Shown here: one piece after another, positions 52,889-62,859 of the stretch
Layout: every line of letters begins with the position of its first letter
How positions within the stretch are numbered: position 1 is the stretch's first letter
NCBI GenBank assembly: GCA_008704415.1
Contig: VXIS01000252.1
Location: 1-64,000 of the forward strand
Length of the DNA: 64,000 nt
Source: Sphaerosporella brunnea
Lineage: Eukaryota > Ascomycota > Pezizomycetes > Pezizales > Pyronemataceae
Direction: 5' to 3'
Translations under genes and position numbers: made by a program
The notes under the pieces: model-generated
Told to the model about the DNA's origin: nothing
The model's database searches: none
The model's input: the letters and a program-made list of their open reading frames with translations, nothing else

Positions 52889-55426
52889 ATGCCTCCCCGA
52901 GTCAACCCTCGCTTTCGCGAGCCGTCTGCGCCTCTCGCACGCGCGGTCTACGCGCCGTCTCTGCCTTCAACTGCGGCAGCCCCCGCGGCCGACGCGCGAG
53001 ACACGCCTGCGACCGACAACCCGCTGATGATAATCCCGGAACCCGCTGCTTACCGCTACTCGCATTTCTGGTCGTATCGCAACGTTTCCATCGTGACGCG
53101 CTTCGCAACGGACACCAGCGAGCCTGAATTCACTGGCTTCTATCAGCACGACGAGGAGGAATACATGATCACCTTCGACATGCTGTTCGAGATGTTGAGC
53201 ATTGCCTTCATCCTGCCCCAGGGATGGGACGACCCCGAAGACGATACGTTTTGCGTGGTGCTTGCGCGACTGGACAGTGCCGGAGTCGCCACGTTTTTCT
53301 CCCCCCGATGCACCGAGCACGTGACACCCGGCTTGTATTACTACATCGAGCACTGCGATAACCCGGACGCTCTGGACTGCGAAGAATTGGTGTGGCAGGC
53401 CGGCATCGCTAGGCACCACTGGAGCGGCGAGGCCGTCCCCGCCTGTTGCGACGGCATTGCTGGCCTGCAGAGTTCGGACTTGGTTTCGATTGAGGATCCG
53501 AAGAGAAAACAGGACGGTACACCAACTGCTGCCGGTCAGGTTGCGGCGACCGAGGAAAGGGGAAGAACTGGCAGGCCGCCCAAATCACTGTCCCCGGCGA
53601 AACGGCGCAGAGCTGGGCAAGGGTCACCGGCAAAGAGTCCTAAAAAGCCGAGATCGGTGGTAAGGATGCCTGTTGCGCCGCCTCGATCATCAGAGCCCAT
53701 GGCGCCGCCTGAACCAGAATTGACGGAAATCGAAGCAGCAGTGTTCAAAGCTGTTACTCCCTTGTTTAAAACCATGCAGACAGAGTTAAACACCCGAATT
53801 GACGGCTTGGAGACCCGACTTGGCGACCAGATTGACGCTATGCAAAAGGATATTACCGAGATCAAGGTGCACCAGTTGAGTACCGATATACGGCTGGCGA
53901 CTATGGAAAACCACATGTACGCACGCGAGTTCACCGACGCAGAATTGCACCACCTGAACACGAAAGGTCGGGACCCGGTTGTTGCCACTCCACGCACCGC
54001 CGCATTCCGGATCGCTGTCGAGAAGCGCGACCTGGCCTGCATCCTAACCGGCTCCAACAACCACCCTCCGTTCGTGGATAAGCGCAAAGAGATGTTGTGC
54101 GGACCGGCGATCGAAGCCGCGCATATCATCCCCCTTGGCCGTCCCGATCTTTGGAAAACGCAAATCGTCGCAGACATACGGATGTCGCGGAGGAAACTAC
54201 GAATCGAGTGCGGCAAGATCGACCAGAACGCGCTCGAGAACGGCGTCATGCTGCGTGCCGATCTGCACTGCATGTTTGATCGCTTCTTTTGGGGAGTGCA
54301 TCCAAAGACGTGGCGAGTGGTGGTTTTCATCCCTGTGCCTGAACTCGTGTCGTTCCATGGCAGGCGGATCACGCGCCGCGTTTCGAAGCAGTTTCCTCCG
54401 GAGCCTGTCTGGCTTTGGCATTGGCAGCAGTGCGTCTTGAGGTGTTTCCGCGCTGGGGGCGAACTGCCGGAAACAAAGTATTATGACCCGCCCCAGGGTG
54501 AAGCTTTACGGGTCCCTTGCCCCGATGAGACGGCGGAGAGCATCCCCGATGAGACGGCGGAGAGCATCCCCGAAATTGCCGGTGGTAAGGATAAAACAAC
54601 CGCGCGGTTGTCAACCAAAGCCGACTGCGATTCGGATAGTGAGAGTTCTACCTCCGAGCGCAGCCATTCCAGCATCTCCACGGCCAGCCCTGTGTCTTCA
54701 ATCGACAGTATCGCTCACAAAAACAAGATCGCCGTCGAACTTGCCACCGCTGGTATCCAGCAGATGTCTACCGACATCGAATCCGATTCGGATACCGAAA
54801 GTTCCACCTCGGAGTCTAGCATGTTCGGCAACTCAACCGCCAGCTCTGTGTCTTCAATCGACAGTATCGATCACAAAAATAAGATCGCCGTCGAACTTGC
54901 CACCGCTGGAACCGAGTCTCAAAACTCTGTCGAAATCTCCGCTGAGAACGTCCGCAAGCTGCTCCAGCAGACGTCTATCGACGTCGAATCCGATTCGGAT
55001 ACCGAAAGCTCCACCTCGGAGGATAGCATGTTCGGCAACTCAACCGCCAGCTCTGTGTCTTCAATCGACAGTATCGATCACAAAAATAAGATCGCCGTCG
55101 AACTTGCCACCGCTGGAACCGAGTCTCAAAACTCTGTCGAAGGCTCCGCTGAAAACGTCCGCAAGCTGCTCCAGCAGACGTCTATCGAAGTCGAATCCGA
55201 TTCGGATACCGAAAGTTCCACCTCGGAGTCTAGCATGTCCAGCAACTCAACCACTAGTTCTCCATCCACGGTCGACCCGACCGACAGCAGACACAACATC
55301 GGCGCCGGATGTGCGTCCGCTAGCGCTGCGCTCACTCAGCAGTCGTCCACCGCTACGGAAGGCTTCGGTCACAAAGCGCGCACCCTCGTGCAGCAGATGG
55401 TAAGGTTGCGGTGTCATGAAAGTTGA
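52889..55426 (+). CDS. HNH_2-type nuclease-like protein with C-terminal repeats, 845 residues
   Basis: A single open frame. About residues 60-190 form a folded N-terminal domain (FTGFYQHDEEEYMITFDMLF, YYYIEHCDNPDALDCEELVW). A basic linker follows (SPAKRRRAGQGSPAKSPKKP, likely nuclear signal), then a coiled coil at about 275-345 (MQTELNTRIDGLETRLGDQI). The HNH_2 core has Cys384 in ACILTG, His412 in EAAHIIPLGR and His460 in ENGVMLRADLHCMFDRFF, with all expected metal and catalytic positions present. After residue 535 come two copies of PDETAESI and then acidic Ser-rich repeats of 69 residues. It shares only the HNH_2 core with the 30.7-kb protein. Role and target are unknown; the family is widespread in fungi. 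Confidence 0.8.
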   Translation: MPPRVNPRFREPSAPLARAVYAPSLPSTAAAPAADARDTPATDNPLMIIPEPAAYRYSHFWSYRNVSIVTRFATDTSEPEFTGFYQHDEEEYMITFDMLFEMLSIAFILPQGWDDPEDDTFCVVLARLDSAGVATFFSPRCTEHVTPGLYYYIEHCDNPDALDCEELVWQAGIARHHWSGEAVPACCDGIAGLQSSDLVSIEDPKRKQDGTPTAAGQVAATEERGRTGRPPKSLSPAKRRRAGQGSPAKSPKKPRSVVRMPVAPPRSSEPMAPPEPELTEIEAAVFKAVTPLFKTMQTELNTRIDGLETRLGDQIDAMQKDITEIKVHQLSTDIRLATMENHMYAREFTDAELHHLNTKGRDPVVATPRTAAFRIAVEKRDLACILTGSNNHPPFVDKRKEMLCGPAIEAAHIIPLGRPDLWKTQIVADIRMSRRKLRIECGKIDQNALENGVMLRADLHCMFDRFFWGVHPKTWRVVVFIPVPELVSFHGRRITRRVSKQFPPEPVWLWHWQQCVLRCFRAGGELPETKYYDPPQGEALRVPCPDETAESIPDETAESIPEIAGGKDKTTARLSTKADCDSDSESSTSERSHSSISTASPVSSIDSIAHKNKIAVELATAGIQQMSTDIESDSDTESSTSESSMFGNSTASSVSSIDSIDHKNKIAVELATAGTESQNSVEISAENVRKLLQQTSIDVESDSDTESSTSEDSMFGNSTASSVSSIDSIDHKNKIAVELATAGTESQNSVEGSAENVRKLLQQTSIEVESDSDTESSTSESSMSSNSTTSSPSTVDPTDSRHNIGAGCASASAALTQQSSTATEGFGHKARTLVQQMVRLRCHES
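54525..54578 (+). repeat. 27-bp in-frame duplication in HNH_2 gene 2
   Basis: GATGAGACGGCGGAGAGCAT occurs twice, 27 bp apart, encoding PDETAESI twice. Confidence 0.9.
54779..55236 (+). repeat. 207-bp in-frame tandem repeat in HNH_2 gene 2
   Basis: GAATCCGATTCGGATACCGA recurs at 54779, 54986 and 55193, exactly 207 bp or 69 codons apart. The first two units are almost identical at DNA level; the third is partial. A more diverged, shorter unit precedes them from about 54620. Encoded landmarks are ESDSDTESSTSE, SSVSSIDSIDHKNKIAVELA and NVRKLLQQTSI. Confidence 0.95.
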
Positions 55427-57174
55427 GCAGAGCTAACGTCAATGCAAGTCCGAACATACGCTGGCCGATAAGGTCGCGGACCAGAAATGGAGAAACGCGC
55501 AGTTGCAGTCTCCTACAGTCTCCTACATCGACTGTCGTTGACGTCATTGAGGCGAAATAGGGAGGTGGAATGCACGGAGTCCGGGTCTCCAACAGCGCCA
55601 TGACCAGACGAAACAGGCTTGATTCATGTGTTTTCTTGTAATCCGGATTTTGTATCCCACTATGTCGTCGATGTGGTGAGGAATCAGTGATAGGGTTTTA
55701 CTGGCTTCATCAATATGTTTTGTACTTTCGACTACCAATAAAGTGGCTTTGAACATTGTTCCACCCCATGCAAGCCATGGCGAATCGAGGTGGGCAAAGA
55801 ACCAAGTTGACCGGTGATGAACAGACGTGCGTGAGACTATGGAAACGGAAAAATCGAATAAAAAAATATGGCACCACCGAACGGCACGTCCAGATACCGA
55901 CAGGGGTGTCATAAGTCCGGCCAGTCCGGCGTCGGAGTAGGCCTGAACCCGTTTGATTCAAACGGGCTTTGAAAATTACGGCCCGTTTGGACCAGGCCAT
56001 TTTGCACGGGACCCAGGTGACTGAAGGTGCCCATCAGGCCCGTGAACACCCGGCGCCGGCGGGGCCGCGAGGCACCGGTACTCCCTTTGCTTCCACTGAC
56101 ATAAAGAAAGAGAAAATGAAAGCGAGATACAGATCCAACGTGAAGCCACTACCCATCAATCTTAGCCGCTCGCTGTTCCAAGCAAAACATCAGCGGTTCG
56201 GATCCGTATTCTTCCGCCTCTCTTCCGACCTGAATTTCCTGCGGTAAAAAGGGCGTGATTTGTGGGCAAAACGTCAGCAGTTCCGCTCCGTTTGATTCCG
56301 CCTCTCCTCTGAGCTATAGGTTTTGGGTTAAACGTGCGCGGATTCTGCCGGTGATCAACCAGTCTTTTGATCGCGATCGACGCTTTGGCTGCGGCGAAAA
56401 CCGAACGATTAACGCTTTTAGTGGCCCCGCGTTCGACACAATGACCGGCCGTACTATTGACCGCCCTGGATACCGATCCCCCCAAGCTGCGTTTTCTCGG
56501 TGGTCTAGGTGTGCGACCCCAGCGGTCGCGGCCCCGCAACCACTACGCCGGGTCCACTCGTAGGCACCCCGTGGGCTTTCACGAAGAGAAAGGCTGTTAA
56601 CGTCGAAGATGGTTGACATCAACGCGATGGTGTAGATAGTCACCTGGGCGTGAGCTTTTGCGCACCCCACGCGCGCCATTCACACCACTATCTGGAGAGT
56701 TGTCGACGCCCGGATATCTCGAGACTCAACGGCGAGCAAGAAAGCACAGTAAATAAGATTTTTTGGGAACGCTCTAGCTTCCGCGCAATTGTGTGCCCTC
56801 CCCCAGGCATCCAGACGTGATGATTTGACTACCCCGGTCTTTGTCATGTGCGCGGGTGGTTTGCAGACTCAAAATCCGTGGTCGCAGTCGCCCAATGGCT
56901 AGAACTGCCCTTTGCCACGTTGGCTAGCGTGGAGGCAGGCCACCTTCTGGGAGACAAACCGAGAATTTATTATTCTGGGCGCAACGAGAGGTTGAATGGA
57001 AAGATGGTTTGGGCAAGGCGTAGGGCTGCGTAAATTCAAGTTTGACCCTAGTGCTGGATTCAATTTCAAACAGATACAAATCCTCCTTTGCCTCATCATA
57101 TTTCTGCACGAAGAAACCGAAAATAGATAACAAGGACGACTTGTCTGCAGCAAAACCTCACTTTCTTAGGAACC
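55427..57174. other. Intergenic with small repeats
   Basis: A perfect 19-bp palindrome, CCCGTTTGATTCAAACGGG, lies at 55948-55966. Segments 56182-56247 and 56264-56332 are two diverged direct copies (GCAAAACATCAGCGGTTCGG against GCAAAACGTCAGCAGTTCCG). No gene is supported. Confidence 0.5.
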
Positions 57175-58050
57175 TGTTGGACATGGAGTGTCACTATATG
57201 TAGTATCCGAGTATGAACCAGTGTATTAGAGTTGGAAAGTGTAGTCAGATTAAGGTTTGGCACTAGTAGGGATGCTAAAATACCGTCAAGTTGAGCACTA
57301 TACGGTAAACTTGTAACGTAACGTGGAAAGCTTGGCATGTAACGTTACATGGCACAGCCACCTTAGTAATAGTTGCGCCACCACAGCCACACTTAAAACG
57401 CGTTTGACCGTCACTACCCCGGCCTGCAACAGCGAAAACAAACACCACCACCACCAGCTATGGGAAACCCTCGGGATGAAGAAGTTTCTGCTGCCTTTGA
57501 CCACTACACAGATGCGGAACCCAACCCAACCGCTGGGAAGACCTCAATGAGGAGCAGCTGTTAGAGCTTGAGGATGAGATTTTTGCCAATGGTGCGGTGG
57601 AGAATTTGGAGAACTTGTGGGAGGAAGGGCTGCAGGAAATTCCGGAGGTTTGACGGTATATTTCGTGTAACTATCCGATAGTAAATGAACAAGTTCCGCC
57701 CACACCCCGCGCCCCACGCAACCAATGCCACTCATGTTTGTAATGCTCTCCAAGTGCCATCGGGCTCCCTACCTACCTCATCGTACCACCAGCCTGTCCT
57801 ATCATACAGTTGCCAGGGCCGCCCCATATCCGCGGCTTGGCCATCACGATACAGTAAAGTTGACCACGATACGGTAACGTTACGTTACGTTACGTGACAT
57901 TACATTACTGAAACACGCTAGTCCAGCATCCCTAGGCGCTAGCTTTGGTATTGCACCTTCAGTGCAGAACCGAGCACTTTGGCTCCAACCTTCAATACAT
58001 ACCTCTTCTATCCACATCTTAGTGTCGCTGTGTACAAACCTGTTTTAACA
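57175..58050 (+). mobile_element. Copia 5' LTR interrupted by a hAT element
   Basis: Begins TGTTGGACATGGAGTGTCAC and ends AACCTGTTTTAACA. Removing the hAT insertion and one copy of its target leaves 200 bp, matching the LTRs at 9203 and 48979. A Copia gag region follows in the same orientation. No 3' LTR was found. Confidence 0.85.
57267..57934. mobile_element. 668-bp hAT-type element inside the LTR
   Basis: Ends are TAGGGATGCT and AGCATCCCTA, perfectly inverted and very close to the Ac/Tam3-type hAT end. Flanks GGCACTAG (57259-57266) and GGCGCTAG (57935-57942) form an 8-bp duplication with one mismatch. Sub-terminal ACGGTAA/GTTACG motifs repeat at both ends. Inside, a frame near 57535-57653 encodes an acidic tail (EDLNEEQLLELEDEIFANG ... 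LWEEGLQEIPEV, then stop). It is probably the last part of a deleted transposase or passenger gene. Confidence 0.9.
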
Positions 58051-58263
58051 GACTATGTGCCCTTTGCTACGCCCATGATAAGCACTGACAACCACGAGAA
58101 AACATATTGAAGAAGCACGAAAACCCTGAAGTTACGGGGTCAAGGCAACTAAAGCAGAGCCGTTTGTTAGCCGAAAAGACTGAAGCTCGACGGAGACAAG
58201 CTGTTGATAAAGGGAAAAACGACAACTTCATGAAAAACGAAAAGAGCTAGCCAAAAAGAAAAG

Positions 58264-60130
58264 ATGGCAACGATGACGATGCCTTTGCCCCAAGGCGATA
58301 ACTACTCAGTAGGGGTAGAAGCTTTAAAAGATCACTTTGAAGGAGAGGGCTTATAGAACCTGATCGATGGCGAGCTAACGCGACCAGATCCAGTAATTGT
58401 GCCGACTGGGGCCGCAATTATCTCCACAGATGGCAATAAACCGCAATGCATCAATCCTGCATATCTAAACTTCTGGTACCAGTATACTGTCAAGATCGAC
58501 CGTTTCTGCAGACATCGACAGAGAGTAAGAGCTGTAATCTTTAAAGGACTAAGCGTCTCCATACTGCTGAAATACATAATTCACACAACCCAGAAGGAGC
58601 CCACGAATCTGTGGAATGCGATTGCCGAAGACTATAACCGCGTCGCAAAGCAAAATCAAGGGGTCGGACTTACAGCACTATTCAAAATGAAGAGGTCAAT
58701 TTTCAATAGCATGGCTGCATATCATAGTCCCCTCAAGACAACCGCAGCAATGTGTAAAGCAGCTGGAACCGCAGTGGACAACAAACTAATGCCGATGATC
58801 AACAAGAGGGGACTGCCAGATGACCAATACTGGGGCTTCTTTTGGGTTGGAATAATGGTGATGGTCGAAAGCAACCACTGCAGCCTCGCCAAGGTTTTAA
58901 AAGCATAAAGCTTTGCGAGATACCGATGCACGCATTCAAAACGACAAAGGCACCGGATGCGGCGATGTATGCAAAATAAGAAAAAGGGACGACTTCGGCG
59001 CGAAAGGGGAGCGGTCCGATCTGTTGCAGTCGCGGCGTGCGATTCTACGTTACACCTTACTGCAAAGCAAAACCTAAAAACGAGGGGACTAGCTCCAACC
59101 ACCATATCAAAACGACTGAGACCAAAAGAGTGAATGACAGCGACTTTCTGCTGATGATGACGTCTCAATAGAAACCCAACAGACTCAATGAAGCCAACAG
59201 AGAACTGGGAGCGTGCAATTGCACTGTGAAGGACTGCGAATATGTCAAACCAGTTGAAACAGTTAAGGCCAACGATGGGTTTGGAGTGGGATCCGAAGCC
59301 TTTAACTCGTTCTTGCTTGTGCCTGACTGAGATGAAGACTCTTCGAGCATTGAAGAAGTGACAACAACGTTACAATAAAACGAGCCAATTTGAGTGCCTG
59401 GTTTGGGTGCCACCAACTACGTAACCGGTGAAGACAAGGAATGGGTGTACTACTGCGCATTCCGAAACGGAGAGCATAAAGTCCCGTTCGGAAACGAGGC
59501 GTCGGCCGATGCAAATGGGATTGGTGACATGGCACTGCTCTTCTCACAAAGCAACTAACCACCTGAAAGAGTCATCCTCAGAAGAGTCCTATACGTCCCA
59601 GAATGCTGCTCCAACAACTTGCTGAGCGTATAACAGCTGCTACTGACAGTATAACAGGTTGACTACAATTCTTAACACGGCTCCTGCATTACAATCACAC
59701 AGAAAAAGACAGGTGCTGTTGTTGCCCACGGATCTATATGCCACAAAATGTTTTGCATCATCGCAGAGGATCTTGGGATGCACGATATGCTGATCAACAC
59801 TGTCAACACGTCAGGCAAAGAAGGATAAGCAATGAAATGGCATAACCGACTAGGACATATCAAAGCCGCAGCTGTCGGTAAGGCAGTCCGCTCAGTAGCT
59901 CTATCCGAAATCAGCACCACAGAGACAAAACATTATGCAGAATGCATATGCGATGGCTGCATGCCCTGCAAAATGACGAAAACGCGGTATAAACCCAATG
60001 TGGAGAGCCTCAAGAGGAAGGCTAAAAGAGGAGATCTGGTGCATGCTGCTCCGGTTGGCCGATTCTTGACAGCGTCACATTCTGGCAAGATATATATGTT
60101 GGCAGGTTTGGACAATGATAGGCAATGAAA
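58264..60130 (+). pseudogene. Copia gag, protease and integrase-start relic
   Basis: The frame from ATG 58264 gives MATMTMPLPQGDNYSVGVEA, a Copia-type Gag start, with a stop codon after about 30 residues; the domain then continues to 58908 (LLKYIIHTTQKEPTNLWNAI). Protease-region sequence follows at about 59405-59640 (TNYVTGEDKEWVYYCAF, VLYVPECCSNNLLSV). The integrase zinc-binding start is at 59832-60000 (WHNRLGHI ... CDGCMPCK, an HHCC-type block). Beyond 60130 only fragments such as TLQWLKEYYAMQQEYTF remain. Reverse transcriptase is absent. The Gag is homologous to that of the 25.6-kb element. Confidence 0.85.
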
Positions 60131-62169
60131 CGAAGTCTACTTCCTGTGATAGAAATCAGACACGCTTCAATGGCTGAAAGAATACTACGCCATGCAGCAG
60201 GAATACACATTCCAGTGAGATGATTATGAGCGTGCAACCATCTGCCAACGCATGCAGCTAAAAACCTGAGAGCTGACTGGAGGATATTTGTTACATCCAG
60301 GATAAGTGTATAGCAGTCTTCTGAGCCAGGCACAGTGACCAACCTGAATTCCTTGATGATAAGTGCAATAATATAATTTGAGCAAGTCTATTACTGCAGT
60401 GAGAAAATCGTGTAGGCACTGATCTTGCAATGCATGGACCCTGAAACTGCACAGCTGACTTTTAGTTGTCCATAAAACCCACGCTGAGCATATTAGAGCC
60501 TGTTGAGTCTAAGAGCGTCCCCCCCCTTTACCTGCTACGAACATGTCACTTTGACAAATGTTTTGATTGGAGAAATTCAACAATTCCAGTAAGAAGATGT
60601 TTGTAGCGCCTGTCACGGGTATGGTCACGTGACATGTGCTTCAAGAAGTCAGCTAGGGAATACAATAGAGTCTGCATAGTGATCGCCTTGAGGGCACGTG
60701 ATAGCCGGGTGGCACCGGATCATAGTAGCTAGCTTGAGCAACGCTATGGAAGAACTCGGAGATCGGGTACGCCAGGTAGGACGCTACCTGAGAAGTGAAC
60801 CCGGTTCGGAGATAACAATAGTATAGGCTATTGTTAGAGCTCATCCGAGATATCTTTGTTGACCTGCCTGTCCCAGGAACTAGCATGACGATTGGAGGGG
60901 TTAGGAGTGATCAACCGGAAGGCGTAGAGCCGAAAAGGGAAGAGTCACTTGGCCTAGAACCTCCATAGTAAGTATGGTTGTTGCGTAGGGCATGCGACGC
61001 AGAAAATCGGGCGATGGAGCCAATGGGGCTGAGCATCTTCCTACAACACGAGAATACGACGCTTGCAGAGCGGGGTATTCCGGGTGCGACCCATATCCAT
61101 GACTCATGATTTGAAATCAAAGAGTGAGTCATAAGAAGGTGAGGCAATCTCTGTGCGCGTCTTGACGCCCGCAGTCGTAAAGACTGTCGGAAAGCCAGCA
61201 AGGAGTGAAGGCTGAGTACTACTCAAGGAGACGGTAGTCTCTGGGGCGGCTTTCTACTATAAGTAGGACTGCTTCCACCCAGAGAACCCCTTTATGTTCA
61301 GCAACAAAAACCATGAGTGTCAACACGACAAGATATTCCTCAAAATTCTATTGTTTAGGATTTTGCCTTGCTTTTCTCTCAAGGTCACAAGTTCAATTCC
61401 ACGACCCTCTGGTAGACAGAGCCTCGTTACAAGTGCGATCATCTTGCATCTATCCACTTGACTATAAGTGTGATGATCAACTCATTGCAAAAAGGAGTCA
61501 CTAACTGTGTCAAGCAACTGAAAAATAGATTTCAGATTCTCTTTTATTTAACTATTATGATACAGGTAGCAGCCCGTGTGAAACGTCTTCATGACATTCT
61601 TTGTCAAGGGAGACAGGTAACAATGTAATTCTATACTACCAAGCTACCAGCTCTGCTTTTTCTTTACCATATTTGTGAGTTTGAAAGATCTGGACCAAGC
61701 TGGGAAATACAAAATGGACTAAACATATGCTTGAATAGATGTTTTTATAATCTTAAGTTTGCATGGCACTTTAAGGTTTTTGGCTAATATTGTCAAAGTC
61801 AATGATGATAAAGATTGTATTGGAACCGGATTTGACACGACTTGTGATACAATCATCGCGTATTTAATTCTTCATTGCCTCCGAAGTGCCCATGTTGCAT
61901 TTTTCTCCTAGATTTAAACGCTTACAAAGCAGTATTTAGGCAACAAAATGGCAATTGTCAAAAAATCAAATCATTAAGGGATGTGTAGAAGATGCAATTT
62001 AGCTGGGACTAAGGGTTGTATTTGATGAAACGTAGGTCTGTGTAATGCAGAAGTGGCGCAATACCAATGAAGGTATTTGTAGCAGGAAGATGGTAGGAAC
62101 AGAGAGAGGAGTGCGGAATCTTGTAATCACAATAGAGAAGTCAACAGAGAATCTTATCATAAAGGAGAT
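60131..62169. other. Intergenic, decayed sequence, AT content rising
   Basis: Decayed Copia integrase reading fades by about 60300. From about 61300 the composition becomes clearly more AT-rich. The GTTCAATTCC string near 61393 looks like a B box but lacks a partner A box. No gene supported. Confidence 0.45.
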
Positions 62170-62408
62170 TGTTGTGCTGATTGTAGTGCTTGGTTAAGGG
62201 GGAGAGAGAGGTACGACGCACAGAACACAGGACTCAAATCTGAACGGAGATACTCAGATTGACATAGAAAAGTTTTAGTGAAGAGAAAAGGAAAAGAACG
62301 CAAACCACAAAGCGCATGCGCCTCTATAGGGTCCACCTGATTGCGGTGCGCTTCGCCACGTGGTACCCGAAGATAACCTCTGCAGAGCCGCCACACTGAG
62401 CCGCAACA
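62170..62408 (-). mobile_element. 3' LTR of a second minus-strand Copia element
   Basis: On the minus strand it begins TGTTGCGGCTCAGTGTGGCG and ends CAATCAGCACAACA, 239 bp. It lies downstream, on that strand, of the Copia pol at 62860-64000. It has no similarity to the other LTR families in the window, so it is a separate lineage. Confidence 0.7.
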
Positions 62409-62859
62409 CCCTAAATCAACTTCGCGCCGTGACAATATTTAAAAGCTTGGCTCTGTCACTTTGTATACCTGATTAAAGTGACTCATGAAGACTTTGAGCC
62501 ATATGTGTGAGTCAGACATGTAAAGTAACAGAAACAACTGGAAATCAAATGACACACAACCAGTAAGCGCCACTGCACAGAAGCGTATGACTGTGTTCGT
62601 TTGCACGCAACAGTGAGTCAAAGTAAGGCAGACACCAGTAAGCATGGCTAGTAAAGGAACGTCTGCGCAAACAGGTCAAACATACAAAAATAAGACAACA
62701 TGTGACGAGGACATTGTGTAGTAATCGCAGTGGTAAGTGCCCGTGATGAGTGTCAATGAAACTAGTATGAAAAGGGAAAACACTGCACGGTAACCGAGAA
62801 AATACCACATCCATCGCAATTCATCACCACTTCTCACTTGCTACTGTTCCAACAATGCA
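62409..62859. other. Region between Copia pol and its 3' LTR
   Basis: Presumed 3' untranslated part of the minus-strand Copia element. No coding motif seen. Confidence 0.45.

Noticed and set aside
55903..56060. hAT element starting CAGGGGTGTC near 55903
   Set aside because: The start looks hAT-like, but no inverted partner end or 8-bp duplication could be found downstream or upstream.
61373..61420. Possible tRNA or Pol III promoter at the GTTCAATTCC string
   Set aside because: Only a B-box-like string is present, with no A box or clover-leaf pairing upstream.
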